A stretch of 64,000 nucleotides of DNA, taken from the NCBI GenBank assembly GCA_036924285.1, contig JAYKYS010000007.1, forward strand, positions 14,074,001 through 14,138,000. The letters are read 5' to 3'. Source of the stretch: Asterella californica. Its lineage: Eukaryota; Streptophyta; Marchantiopsida; Marchantiales; Aytoniaceae. The position numbers and the translations under genes are program-made. Positions 36,156 to 48,660 of the stretch are shown piece after piece. Under the pieces are notes generated by a model. The model was given only the letters and a program-made list of their open reading frames with translations, made no database searches and had not been told where the DNA came from. The stretch's first letter is position 1. Each line of letters opens with the position of its first letter.

Positions 36156-38692
36156 CGAGAGCAATTAGTGATATGGCTTGTCCAACATGTTTTGATGATA
36201 AAAGAAGTCAAATATGGAAATTCAAGACATCTAAAGCAAGTCATAAAATCTGATTAACACATGGAATGCACTTGAATGATGTTAGCTAACACCAAAAACT
36301 CATAGATTAATCTCTACGATATATTAAAGATGTGTTTGAACTTGATGATCATCTTCCTCTGAGAAGAACCGGATTGATTCATTAACAATCTCCGTTGCGT
36401 ATCTTTTATGTCCTGCAACTCCTTAATCTACATGGATAATGAGAATATGTACGAATTTAGAAAAAGTACAAGATAACACAAACAATCATCCATGATAAGT
36501 AGCACATAAACTCATTTTGTCCTATACAGTTTGCTTCCGTCTTTTCTCGAGAGTTTTTGACTCGTCTCACTCTAATGATAATTTTTCATCCTCCTCCATC
36601 TCATGGTTTGATAGAACCACATCATCCATGTCCGCAGTTGATATTTTCTCTCTTTGTTCGTAGAACATGAAGTTTGATCTGGAAATACACGGAGTATCTG
36701 ACTGTTGAGAGATACGATAAGATCTTGGACCTACTCGATAAAATCCTTGTGTCATCACTATCTTGTAGATCAGGCTTTGTCTCAACTCTAGTATCTATTT
36801 GTCTCGGTTTCTACCGACGCAACTTGACATAACGTGTAACGCATGTTATCGTGTCGGATTTTGTGTGAAGGATGTCTAGGAAAACGTGAGGTTCCTAGCT
36901 GTGGAGATGTAGTGTGCTGAACAGAGACACGACAGAGAAAAACAACCACGAAAACGAAAGCTGCAATATATACCAACTCCCAATGTACATACACTGCCGG
37001 TTCTTTCTTCCTAAGAACATAAAACTGAGAAATAGACCAGAGCGGTCTGTAATATGCTTCAAAGCCCCCTAAAACGAACCCCTGAATCTCAACCCTGACC
37101 CAAAACCACCGATGCGTAGCTCAAAGCAAGAGAAACTTCCCTTTGCTAACAAAAGAGCTGTACCAGCATCACAAGATTCAAACCCAAGTCCAAACAACAT
37201 CCATGTACAAGCTCTTAGCTAAAGCTAGCTACCACAAGCTGTACATAACCAACAAGAACTCTAACGAACTCAAAAGGGCAAAACCCGTAGCAAAGAAACT
37301 GAAAAATATCTATCTCAGAAGTTTCTTCTTTCGCCAAATGGTCTTTAGATGTCGATAGGGTCTTCTTCCTTGACTCCGTTGGCCCAAAAACCCTTCAGAT
37401 CCGACTCCCAACAGCCGAGATATCTCCAATTTTTGGTCGCAGATGACCGAACCTTTCAAAACTCCTCCCTGCGACTTAAAACCGCACACTCCGCTCAAAC
37501 GGATAGCCTGATCTGATATCCGTCTTCTCTGGTAGGTAGATCTAGCTATCTTGAACCCAACGAGACTCCAAACAAGCCGTTTGGAGTTCCCCTTGCAAAA
37601 CCACGCAAGAAATTTGGTCGCAGGTTGCAAAAATTTGACGTAAATCGACTCCTTGCGGCTCAAAATCGCTCACCATACCCAAACCAACAATCCAATCGAC
37701 ACGTGACCTTCTCTTATGCGTAGATGAAGACTCCTTGATCGCTTAGGCATCAAGAACGAAGAGCTTGACTCACCGATCGCAAAGAACAAACTAAGTTTGT
37801 TCTTCGCAGACGAACAAAAATATGATATAAATGCTTCTCTACGAGTCAATTTCACTCAAAACTCCCAAACCGCCCCATGAAACTTGGTATCGTCTTCAAT
37901 TTCCTGAAGAACTCATTGTTCTGATCCTGATGGATCCAAGGACAGCAAGTTTGGACTCCGGAACGGTCCGAACGATCCAACTCTCTTCATAGATTACTAA
38001 AGCTCTCAAATCTCCTCCCTGCGGCTCAATTTCTCTCAGAACACATCCTCCGATCCGTCTCTTCATGAACCGTCTTAACCCGTGCGTAGCCTGCACAGAT
38101 ATGAACCCAATGACACCTTGCGCGTGTGTATTGGACTTCTCAAATCCTCAAACCGTCCACTGACAGGTAGTAGAAACAAGCTGGCCCCTTAAGTTGCTCT
38201 CTTATGTCAGTCTCTGTACGTACAATTGTTCTTCAATAATGAAGAAGCAGGCCCCTTGCGTCCTTAGTATAGCAATTGCAGCCGTAAATACCCAGTCAGC
38301 AGAGTAAACTAGGACTTAGCTTGATTTTCTCTTTTTTTGAGTCTCGTAACTTCTCCACTAAGCGTCCAAATGAAGTAGACGAAGTGCCTATGAAAAGCTG
38401 ACAATGAGCTCTACCCATTGATGCGATGAAAGTGAAGATCGGAAGTTGTGCCAAAAGCCCATAAGCTTGGGCCTAGCTTGTTTTATCCATCTTTCGAGTC
38501 TCGTAACTTCTCCACTAGGCGTCCAAATGAAGTAGATAAAGTGCTTATGGAAAGCTGACAACGAGCTCTACCCATCGATGCGATGAAAGTGAAGATTCCA
38601 AAATTGTGTCAAAAGTCCATAAGCTGAGGCCTAACTTGCTTTTCTCATGAGTGTCTTTGGAGTGACAAACATCGAAGTCTGAATTTCAAGTA
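36156..38692 (-). repeat. Gypsy-like leader and LTR-like repeat R1, copy 2
   Basis: Matches 47121-48660 along its length and 42866-45192 in its right part. On the minus strand the LTR-like part ends ACGTTTTCCTAGACA at about 36868 and starts near 38692 (TGTCGTGTCATGG), about 1.8 kb. The region 36156-36867 would then be the 5' leader and contains a 72-residue minus-strand frame at 36567-36785 of unknown function. No standard primer-binding site is evident, so the LTR assignment is inference from TG...CA ends and repetition. Confidence 0.55.
38330..38650. repeat. Two units of a repeat of about 157 bp inside R1
   Basis: GAGTCTCGTAACTTCTCCAC recurs 155 bp apart (near 38338 and 38493), each followed by the TCCAAATGAAGTAGA and GCTCTACCCAT blocks. 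The same unit occurs four times in the R1 copy at 44490-45130. Confidence 0.7.
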
Positions 38693-39470
38693 GGAGCCGG
38701 TCCATGACACGACAACGTGCACCACACAACACAACTGGACGTTCAATCATGCTCTAAGTACATGAAAGATCCATATATGATAAATAGTGCTTAAGATCAT
38801 AGAAGCACCTTCTAACAATCCTTTAGGTCGGCTTGTGAGCTAACAATAATCTCTTCATCATTTTGTACGACAAACTAACTAAAATACTCAACTTCGACCT
38901 TCTATAGTTCATTGAAATGAGTTCCATCTGAGATGAATCTTACAGCAATTGATAGTCTATTGTACAAGCTTTCCAATCATCTAAATAACGCCTTCATTGG
39001 ATCAATGTAGCTCATACCACAATAGATCAAAATTGATAATTTCTAACACTTATAACACAAAACGTCTCAAATCTTCATCCAGGTCCGTGTTTTTTATCTA
39101 AGTTTTGAGTGATCAAACAAGTTCTAAACCAAGCATAGCACACCACTAGAAACCTTTTCTTCTAGAGCTTCCAACAAGATAAGGCAAATACGCAGTAAGC
39201 AAATATTGACCTCGAGACGTGATGTCAAAGACAAAGATACTTTGTAGTTAGAGATTTCTGATCAACAACTTCGACACAACATAACACCTTATCTGATTGT
39301 CATCTCCGCATCAAATTTATATTGTAGCTCTCTTGACTCACTTGCAGCACCTCTAGGAAGTTTCGCCTCCAAACCCCAAATCGTTTGCTCAAGATCAACC
39401 AAGAGATGTGGGTGAAATCTCTCTTCTTCTTCAAACGCGTCACGTTATCGTATCATACGAGTTTTACACG
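38693..39470. other. No recognisable gene
   Basis: AT-rich sequence between two R1-related blocks. Nothing I can support. Confidence 0.4.
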
Positions 39471-40238
39471 TGAAAGTTGCCCAAGAATATGCGAGATATA
39501 TGGCTTTGAAGATACCGTATACAAGAACAAGGCAAGAAGAGAAACACACAATCACGAAAACGCGTCCTTCAAATATCCAAGCTTCACTTTATGTACACTT
39601 CTGCAATCTGAAGAACAGACACAAGTCGTCTGAAAACTACACCCCAAAATCTCTAATCCAATCCTTGAATCTAAACCTAAGACAAGAACCGCCAAAAAGT
39701 CACAACAGTGTCTTGTCATCTTAAACTCCTGAATATCTTTTGTATCCACATCATCTGCAATATCATTGTTGTATCGATGCTGCCGCTCAGTACATCACCA
39801 GTCCAAATGATCACATCACCCTAACCCAAATGAGGATCGTGAGTGTAGCCCACATAACTAACAATATACATAACTCGATGTCAACACCAAAACTGCACCA
39901 TCACCATGGCTCAGTATACAACTAACCAAATGATCATATCATCTTAATCCAAATGTGAATCGTGAGTGCAGCTCACATAGCTAGCGATATAGAGAGAACT
40001 GCATCTAAAACCCAAAGAAAGCACCAAACTCGTAACGAAGAACTCGAAAAATATCAATCTGAGGACTTCCTCTTTTCTCCAAACGGTCTTCTGATATGAA
40101 TAGGGTCTGCCCTCCTAACTCCAATGGCCCAAAGAACCACCAAATCCGTTCTCCAATGGTAAAGATAACTCCAACTTTCAATCACAAGTGACCGAACCTC
40201 CAAAAACCTCCTCCTTGCGAGCTAAAGTCTCTCACACT
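39471..40238 (-). repeat. R1 copy 5, diverged, cut by a copia LTR
   Basis: The right part (about 40020-40238) aligns with 37285-37480: GAAAAATATC, CAAACGGTCTTC, GATAGGGTCT, TGACCGAACCT and CTCCTCC appear in the same order. The left part holds a duplicated segment with a period of 122 bp (CCAAATGATCA at 39803 and 39925). The match ends where the copia LTR begins at 40239. Confidence 0.5.
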
Positions 40239-40490
40239 TGTTGATATAGTCCCAAGCTCTAGTTGACCGACGGCTGATACTAAAATAGTTATACCGGAGT
40301 TATACCGGAGTAGTTAGAGTTGTTAGGTACGTTTAATTAGAGGGCTAACCCACCATTATGATTTCTTTGTACTCACCTCACTATATATACATGGAGAGGC
40401 GAAGTCCCTCTCATCTCATTTCTATTTACTTCCTTGTCTATTCACTCTCTCTTCTTTGAGTGTCTTCCTTGAAGTACGGATCTTTCTACA
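40239..40490 (+). repeat. Copia LTR, same family as 12245-12466
   Basis: Starts TGTTGATATAGTCC and ends TCTTTCTACA. It is followed immediately by TGATATGAAAGC, a plausible decayed form of the TGGTATCAGAGC primer-binding site, suggesting a 5' LTR whose internal region has been lost or replaced. A direct repeat, TTATACCGGAG, lies within it near 40304-40326. Confidence 0.7.
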
Positions 40491-40499
40491 TGATATGAA

Positions 40500-41400
40500 A
40501 GCAATAGAGAGCGTGTGTCCTTTGCTTATGAGCAAGGTATCGATACAGCTCCGGTGCGGAATGGAAAAAAATGTATACAACAAAGTATCGAAACAGTATC
40601 GGTAGACAATTGAAGAAAAATCTATACAGTATCAATATAATTTACAGACAGTATCTATAAGTTAAAAAATCTATACAGTATTGATAAGTCATCGAGATAC
40701 TATCGATACTACTTCAATTATGCATCCAGTATTGATAAACTATCGAAACAGTATCGATAGACTATTACAACAGTATCGATACTGTGACTATAGAAATAGT
40801 ATCTCTCTAGTATCTATAGACTATTGAAGCAATATTTATACAGTGTCGACAGATTATTGAAACAGTATCGATACCGCTTCGACGCGAAATGAGAAAAAAC
40901 GTATACAACAAAGTATAGAAATAGTATCGATAGACAATTGAAGAAAAATCTATATAGCATCGATATACTTTACAGACAATATCTTTACAGCCTCGACAGA
41001 CTATTGATGCCGATGTCAAATCATTACGTTTTCTGAAATTCTGTCAAGGTAGTATCGAGGCACTATCGCTGCAATGTCATTATCGAAGCAATGTCAGTGG
41101 TAGTATTGTTGCAATGTCGTTATCTCTCTGGTCTTCCACGTTCGAATGCAGTCGTCGCTGCAGTATCGTTGCAAAGTCGTAGTCGCGGCAGTATGTCCTT
41201 ATCGAAGCAATGTCAGTGGCAGTAATTGATTCAGTGAGCACCTCCTTGATCGATCGTGTCGCAGTTGCGTCAGTAGCCGCGTTGCAATGTCATTATCTCT
41301 CTAGCGTTATCGACTATCGCTGCAATGTCGTTATCTCTCGTTTGTGTTATCGACTCAGCTACAATAGTTACGTCAGTGAAACTTTCTCAACAATAGTTTA
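40500..41400. repeat. TATCGATA-rich degenerate repeat array
   Basis: Some 900 bp in which GTATCGATA, CAGTATCGA, CTATCGATAC and relatives recur at irregular short intervals, for example AACAGTATCGATA at about 40745 and 40859. A larger unit is visible as two similar blocks, near 40560-40630 and 40895-40965 (AAAAA.GTATACAACAAAGTAT then ATAGACAATTGAAGAAAAATC). Toward the right the motif shifts to GCAATGTC and GTTATC. No coding capacity. Confidence 0.6.
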
Positions 41401-42865
41401 GAATTTTTAGTATATTAGAGTGCTATCATATACTATATCACACTAAATTGCATATTTGTTGCTATCAATGGTTGCTTCTAACCATTTATTATAACTAATT
41501 TGGAATATATGAATATCACCTAGGTGTTTCCTTCTCTCCTATTGATAAAACTATTCTTGGAAGTATGAGATAAGCTGCATACCAACTTAACAATCATTAG
41601 TCCAAACTCTTCTTACTAGATGCACTTAGAGCAGCTCTTAAATTTATATATCTCAAGCTCTTATTTTCATCTACACTCTCTACATACATCTACCTCTTAG
41701 AAACCGTCTACTATTAGAAATAAAGTATGGAACTAACCTCCACATTTTTGTATCAGTAATCTTTTTATTTTTTTGAATTTATATATATCTTTAATAAAAT
41801 CTTTATATATTACATCTTCAGGCCAAACATCTTCATGATGATAATCTTTTGTTTGTAAAATATTTATAATTGTAAGAATTAAAAATCTTGTTTCGGATGA
41901 AAGTTTACACATTTACAGTGAATTTCATTTTCTCTTATCGTTAAACGTGTAAGTGTTATAAAAAGTTGTTTCAGTAAGTTAGTATAGAAAACCAAATTAA
42001 TTCATAAATGTTATATGTTATGTAGTGCCGGAGAAGCCAACTCATGCGGAGAGAACTCATAAGTGAAGAGGGTGCTGATGCGCTTATGGAGGTATTAATA
42101 CATTCACATTTATGAATTAATTCAATTCATAAATATTATATGTTAGTCAATCCTGGAGTAGCCAATTCATCGGGAGAGAACCCATAAGTGAAGAGCGGGC
42201 TGCCACGATCTTGGGGGTATAAGTCCGAAGCAGTAACTGTAAAGTAGCGCCGTTTACTGAGGACATTAAATAATGTTCTAACCCTTCCCAAAAAGGTTAG
42301 AACGTTATTTAGTGTACACTCATGTACATGGGTGAATATCCTCTTTCGAATGAATATGCATGCTGCATGAACTTCTGGGAACTTTTGTTTTTCTTTTTGT
42401 TATCAGAGAAATATATAAGTCTTAAATGTAAAATATATACTAAGTGAATATAAATAATTAAAATATTCCATAAACATTATCTATTAACTTATGATTGGAA
42501 ACACAGGGAGAGCAAGAGATAAACCATAAGTCTTGACTCCACTGCTGCGCTTCAGAAGGTACAAGACCGAGAAGCTGGACTCATTAATATATTCATTTAC
42601 TCAGAGTTTAATTTTATATGTAATCCTTTCTCTCTTTTTCCTTTTTCTTATTTTCTTTTTAAGATAAACTCTTTAACTCCAAGACATCTTTACTTTGCTC
42701 CAGATCGATGCATAACATTAGTCAAGGTGTGTACATGTGAGACAACACTTCAAACTGAACTCTAGTCAGATCAACTATTTGCATGCCTCCTCCTCAAGCT
42801 TTTGTGCTTACGTAATTACATCTAGATCTGAGGGACCTCTTTGACTCTGGCATGCGTCATAAGCA
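41401..42865. other. AT-rich region with a tandem pair near 42.0-42.24 kb
   Basis: Contains two adjacent units of about 125 bp (from roughly 41998 and 42125), each with ATTCATAAAT.TTATATGTTA, then GAG(A/T)AGCCAA(C/T)TCAT, GAGAGAAC and CATAAGTGAAGAG. A weaker third unit may lie near 42465. No gene recognised. Confidence 0.5.
42268..42310. repeat. Hairpin with 16-bp arms
   Basis: AAATAATGTTCTAACC pairs with GGTTAGAACGTTATTT (one G-T type difference) around an 11-nt loop. There is no U-run to suggest a terminator; its role is unknown. Confidence 0.6.
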
Positions 42866-43769
42866 ACTGCCGGTTCTTTCTCCTAAGAGCACAGAAATGA
42901 GAAACAGACTTGAGCGGTCTGTAACCTGCTTCAAAGCCCCTAAAAACAACCCTTGAATCACAACCCTGACCCAAAACCACCGAAGCGTAGCTCAAAGCAA
43001 GAGAAACTTCTCTTTGCTAACAAACAGAGCCACAGCAGTATCACGCGATCCAAACCCAAGTCCAAACCACATCCATGTATAAGGTCTTAGCCAAAACTAG
43101 CTACCACAAGCTGTATATAGCCAACTAGGTCTCTAACGAACTCAAAGAGGTAAAATCCGTAGCGAAGGAACTGAAAAAACCTATCTGAGAACTTTCTCCT
43201 TTCGCCAAACGGTCTTCAGATATCGATAGGGTCTTCTTCCTTGATCCCGTTGGTCTCAAGAACTATTAGATCTGACTCTCGACAGCCGAGATATTGTCAA
43301 TTTTCGGTCGTAGGTGAGCGAACCTTCAAAAAATCCTCACAGCTTAAAACCGCACACACCGCACAAACGGATCGTCTAAACTGATATCCGTCTTCTATGG
43401 TAGGTAGATCTAGCTATCCTGAAACCAACGAGACTCCAAACAAGCCGTTTGGAGTTCTCTTTGCAAAACCACGCAAGAAATTTGATCGCAGGTTGCAAAA
43501 AATCAACGAGACTCCAAACTCGCTCACCTCATCCAAACCAACAATCCAATCCACGTACTGTCGTCTCTTATGCATAGATGAAGACTCACTGGTCGTGTAG
43601 GCACCAAGAACGAAGAGCTTGGCTCACCAATTGCGAAGAACAACTCAAGAGCAAGCGCTTCCCTGTGCTGTCAGTTTCTGCTTGTCAACGCAAGCGCTTC
43701 CCTGCGAGCTAATTTCACTCAGAACTCTTAAACCGCCCGATGAAACTTCGTATCATCTTCAATTTCCTG

Positions 43770-44390
43770 AAGAACTCGGTGTTCTGATCCCAATGGATCA
43801 AAGGACAGCAAGTTTGGACTCCGAAACGGCCCGAAAGGTCCAACTCTCCTTCACAGATCACTGAAACTCCCCAAATCCTCTTCCTGCGTCTCAATTTCTC
43901 TCAGAACACATCTCTTGATCTGTCTCTTCAAGAATCGTCTTAATCCACACGTAGCCTGCACAGATCTGAACCCAATGACACCTTACGCGCGTGTATTGGA
44001 TTTCCCAATTCTCCAAAACGTCCACCGATAGATCGCAGAAACAAACTGGCCCCTTAAACTACCGTATCGTCTACAATTTCTTGAAGAACTCGGCGTTCTG
44101 ATCCCAATGGATCAAAGGACAGCAAGTTTGGACTCCAGAATGGTCCGAACGGTCCAACTCTCCTTCACAGATCACTGAAACTCCTCAAATCCTCTTCCTG
44201 CGTCTCAATTTCTCTCAGAACACATCTCCCGATCTGTCTCTTCTAGAACCGTCTTAATCCACACGTAGCCTGCACAGATCTGAACCCAATGACACCTTGC
44301 GCGCGTGTATTGGACTTCTCAATTCTCAAAAACGTTCACCGATAGATCGCAGAAACAAACTGGCCCTTTAAACTACCATCTTTGTACGTA
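43770..44390. repeat. Direct duplication of about 314 bp
   Basis: GATCCCAATGGATCAAAGGA occurs at 43786 and 44100. The following CAGCAAGTTTGGACTCC, CCAACTCTCCTTCACAGATC and ACACGTAGCCTGCACAGATC match in both units. Confidence 0.75.
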
Positions 44391-44489
44391 CAAGGTTTTT
44401 TCAATAATGAGGAAGCAAGCCCCTTGCGTCTTTAATATAACGCCTGGGGCTGCAAATACCCAGTCAGCATATAAACTAAGGCCTAGCTT

Positions 44490-45130
44490 GATTTTCCCTT
44501 CTTTCGAGTCGCATAACTTCTCTAGTAGGTGTCCAAATGAAGTAGACAAGATGTCCATGGAAAGCTGACAACGAGCTCTACCCATCTATGTGATGAAAGT
44601 GAAGATCCGAAGTTGTGCCAAAGTCCGTAAGCTGAGGCCTAGCTTATTTTCTCCATCTTTCGAGTCTTATAACTTCTCTACTAGGCGTCCAAACGAAGTA
44701 AACAAAGTGCCTATGAAAAGCTGACAAGGAGCTCTATCTAGTGATGCGATAAAAGCGAAGATCCGAAGTTGTGCCAAAAGTCCGTAAGCTAAGGCCTAGG
44801 TTGTTTTCTCCATCTTTCGAGTCACGTAACTTCTCCACTAGGCGTCCAAATGAAGTAGACAAGATGCCCATGGAAAGCTGACAATGAGCTCTACCCATCT
44901 ATGTGATGAAAGTGAAGATCGGAAGTTGTGCCAAAAGTCTGTAAGCTGAGGTCTAGCTTGTTTTCTCCATCTTTCGAGTCCTGTAACTTCTCCACTAGGC
45001 GTCCAAACGAAGTAGACAAAGTTTCTATGGAAAGCTGACAATGAGCTCTACCCATCTATGTGATGAAAATGGAGATTCGAAATGATGCCAAAAGCCCGTA
45101 AGCTAGTGCCTAGCTTGTCTTTCTCATGAG
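44490..45130. repeat. Tandem repeat of about 157 bp, four units
   Basis: TTCGAGTC starts at 44503, 44659, 44816 and 44973, spacing 156-157 bp. Each unit also contains AACTTCTC.A.TAGG.GTCC and GCTGACAA.GAGCTCTA. The related R1 copy at 38.3 kb has only two clear units, so the array length varies between copies. Confidence 0.8.
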
Positions 45131-45196
45131 TGTCTTTGGAACGACAAGCATCGAAGTCTAAATTTCAGATAGGAGCCGGTCCACGACACGACAACG

Positions 45197-46664
45197 TTAC
45201 TCAATGTCTCTCAAGTGTTCTCAACTGCACCATGTGTCTTGCTCTTTGCTTGGTCTTCATACCACGTAAGGACAAAATCTTCTAAAAACTCTGGTAGTAA
45301 TACCCACTCTTTCTTCCTTCTCATGTTTTCAATGCAACCCCTTTTGAAGTCTCAAACAAACGGCTCTACATCTTCATTGTTTTTCTCATGTAACATTGGT
45401 AGCTTCCTCATCTTGTAATTACTCTTTCTACTCTTATAATCTTTGTGCAATAACGACTCGCTAAAAGAGTACGAACATCATCAATTTCATTCGAGAATAA
45501 TCTACCATAGATAAAATGAAAGAAATGGTTGTAACAACACCCCTTGTATCATTTCTTCTCCCAAGGTAATCATGAGCTTGAGTCGCATTATCGTCTTCTC
45601 CACTATTCGAATGACAATCTCCATCACAGCTCAACCGAGTCTTCTTTTGAAGTCGACAACTTCTCCGTCTCAACTTTCTAAGTCTCGTCTAACTTCTCGA
45701 CTACTGACGTAAGTGTAGCACACTACGCACTTGTGTCCTCTTGACAGATCATCCACTCCACAACTTGGACAAGGATTCTCTCCTAAGAGATGGATTGACG
45801 ATGACGAAGAAGGACCTACTAGAAGACTCAAATCAGTAAACTCTCGCTTCCCTTTGACTCTCTCTGCTCCGATCCTTCTTGAACAATTCACTACTTTGTG
45901 TCTTAACTCTCTACAAAAATAGCACCATAAGTCATTTTATACTCTTCTCCTCGGAGATTCTATTTGAGTTTTTGCGCTAGTATTTTCAAACTCAACAATA
46001 AATCTCTCTGAAGATCTCTCCGACACTTACTATGACATCTAAACCTTGAGGAAGGTTTCTAACTCTCACTTTCTAGTCCTTTGAACTTCCACTCATGTTG
46101 TAGCACCTTCTCAACCATTGAGTGGAAAATATACCTTGGAGGAAAAAAACTCTACATCATTTTCTTAACTCTTTCGAGCTTTATACTGAAAATAGTGTAT
46201 TAAACATGTTATACACGAAACAAAATCCAATCTAAAATCAGACGTCTAAGATAATCATCTCATCACCACCGTCTGTACTAATCACAGCAGACAACTTAAA
46301 GTCACTCTTGTAGGGATCCAACTCTACTTCACTAGGAGCATTTGTGGCACCCATAGTGAATGATGCTTTAAACTCCCAATATTCTCAAACAGTTCTAGCA
46401 TCAATATAGTTTTTCACATAGTTTATGACAAACAAACCGATGGTAATTTGGTAAACTTTTGGATAATTTTCTGACATAATATTTATCATTTTTCATGAAT
46501 TTTAAGACATTAATTAAGACAACATACCAAGAATTATTCATGAATTTAAGTCATCTTCTTGTCATTTTCCCGTATGTTTTAATACATCTTTATGAAATAA
46601 TAGCGATAATATAAATTTTTTAACATTTTAGGTAAATATCTCTACATGATCAACATGCTCACGA
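45197..46664 (-). repeat. Gypsy-like block G2
   Basis: Paralogue of 29221-30686. It preserves the gag reading FVLTWYED (TGG at 45262-45264) where G1 has a stop. The left end is abrupt and abuts R1 copy 3, so the rest of gag and all of pol are missing. Confidence 0.8.
45670..45933 (-). pseudogene. CCHC zinc-knuckle segment, G2 copy
   Basis: Encodes CYFCRELRHKVVNC-like sequence (position 45922 downward) and then CPSCGVDDLSRGHKCV, matching 29726-29959. The first knuckle has lost the Gly before His. It is surrounded by stops and is non-functional. Confidence 0.55.
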
Positions 46665-47120
46665 CATCCCCGCCTTTGCAATATCATGATATAAATTAAG
46701 ATAGTTATGTTCTCACATAATTTCTATCATGTATATGATAGACTTCAGTGTCTAAAGTCTGACATCTTTGACAAAAGTCTCACATCTGTTGTGACATGAT
46801 CTTTAAATTTGCATTTCTTGGACATCTTTAGCATGTGCAAACAAAATCTATACAAACATATTAAACACAGTAGACATCAAGACTATCAAAATATTAACCT
46901 AATGATGCACATAATATGTATAAAGCTTTTCTACATGAGTATACTCTCGGATAGCAACTATCATGCTATCATTGTCACCTCGTCTCTTGCGGCTAGCATC
47001 TGAAATGTTTTTTTCTTCTTTGAGATAAGAGACAACTCTGGTTCCTCCTCTTTCTGCATCCTCTTGTTGCTCTTCCTCTGCTTCCTCCTCATCATTCTCT
47101 TTGTCTTTCGGCTCCAACCT
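46665..47120. other. Segment present here but deleted beside A2
   Basis: These 456 bp separate the two conserved halves of the gypsy-like block and are absent from the A2 locus. The last five bases, AACCT, mark the unoccupied A2 target. The minus strand has an acidic frame (46899-47129, KENDEEEAEEEQQEDAERGG) that may be a remnant of a coding leader. Confidence 0.6.
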
Positions 47121-48660
47121 CGATAGCAATTAGTGATATGGCTTGTCCATCATGTTTTGATGATAAAAGAAGTCAAATATGGAAATTTGAGACATCTAAA
47201 GCAAGTCATAAAATCTGATTAACACATGGAATGCACTTGAATGATGTTAGCTAACACCAGAAACTCATAGATTAACCTCTTCGATATATTAAAGATGTGT
47301 TTGAACTTGATGATCATCTTCGTCTGAGAAGAACCAGATTGATTCATTAACAATCTCCGTTGCATATCTTTTATGTCCTGCAACTCCTTAATCTACATGG
47401 ATAATGAGAATATGTAAGAATTTTAATAAAACTACAACATAACACAAACAATCATCCATGATAAGTAGCACATAAACTCATTTTGTCCTATACAGTTTAC
47501 TTCCGTCTTTCCTCTGGAGTTTTTGACTCGTCTCACTCTAATGATGATTCTATATCCTCCTCCATCTCATGTTTGATAGAACCACATCATCCATGTCCGT
47601 AGTTGATATTTTCTCTCTTTGTTCGTAGAACATGAAGTTTGGTCTGGGAATCCACGGAGTATCTTACTGTTGAGAGATACGATAAGATCTTGGACCTACT
47701 CGATAAAATCCTTGTGTCATCACTATCTTGTAGATCAGGCTTTGTCTCAACTCTAGTATCTATTTGTCTCGGTTTCTACCGATGCAACTTGACATAACGT
47801 GTAACGCACGTTATCGTGTCGGATTTTGTGTGAAGGATGTCTAGGAAAACGTGAGGTTCCTAACTGTGGAGATGTAGTGTGCTGAACAGAGACAAGACAG
47901 AGAAAAACAACCACGAAAACGAAAGCTCCAATATATACCAACTCCCAATGTACATACACTGCCGGTTCTTTTTTCCTAAGAACACAAAATTGAGAAACAG
48001 ACCAGAGCGGTCTGTAATATGCTTCAAAGCCCCCTAAAACGAACCCCTGAATCTCAACCCTGACCCAAAACCACCGATGCGTAGCTCAAAGCAAGAGAAA
48101 CTTCCCTTTGCTAACAAAAGAGCTGTACCAGCATCACACAATTCAAACCCAAGTTCTGCCTGCACCAAGAACGAAGAGCTTGGCTCACCGACCGCGAAGA
48201 ACAAACCAATCTCAAGTCACAGACGAACAAAAATCTGACGTTAACGCTTCTCTAAGAGCCAATTTCACTCAGAACTCCCAAACCGTCCGATGAAACTTGG
48301 TATCATCTTCAATTTCTTGAAGAACTCGTTGTTCTAATCCCGACGGATCCAAAGACAGCAAGTTTGGACTCCGGAACGGTCAGAACGGTCCAACTCTCTT
48401 CACAGGTCACTAAAGCTCTTAAATCTCCTCCCTACATCTCAATTTCTCTCAGAACACATCCTCCGATCCGTCTCTTCACGAACCGTCTTAACCCGTGTGT
48501 AGCTTACACAGATCTGAACCCAATAACACCTTGCGTGCGTGTATTGGACTTCTCAAATCCTCAAACCGTCCACCGACAGATCGCATAAACAAGTTGATCC
48601 CTTAAGTTGCTCCCTTATGTCTGTCTCTGTACGTACAAGTTTTCTTCAATAATGAAGAAG
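47121..48660 (-). repeat. Gypsy-like leader and R1 copy 4, cut by A3
   Basis: Matches 36156-38247 but lacks an internal stretch of about 560 bp (the match jumps near 48157). It ends at CAATAATGAAGAAG, where element A3 begins; the unoccupied paralogue continues with CAGGCCCCTTGCG at 38248. Confidence 0.7.

Larger units (their letters stand above)
42866..45192 (-). repeat. R1 copy 3, with internal duplications
   Basis: Shares TGCCGGTTCTTTCT..., GAGCGGTCTGTAA and the following 1.2 kb with the copies at 36.99 and 47.96 kb, and the TCTCATGAGTGTCTTTGG to GACACGACAACG end with 38638-38700. The left LTR end is missing, with the match starting abruptly near 42866. It joins the gypsy block G2 at 45193-45197, so it may be the 3' LTR of that deleted element. 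Confidence 0.6.

Noticed and set aside
36141..36160. CACTACAA at the ends of A1 and A2 as the start of a CACTA (En/Spm) transposon
   Set aside because: The repeat lies on the other side of the motif, target duplications are 5 bp rather than 3, and the opposite end is TGTGGTG. No CACTA transposase is visible.
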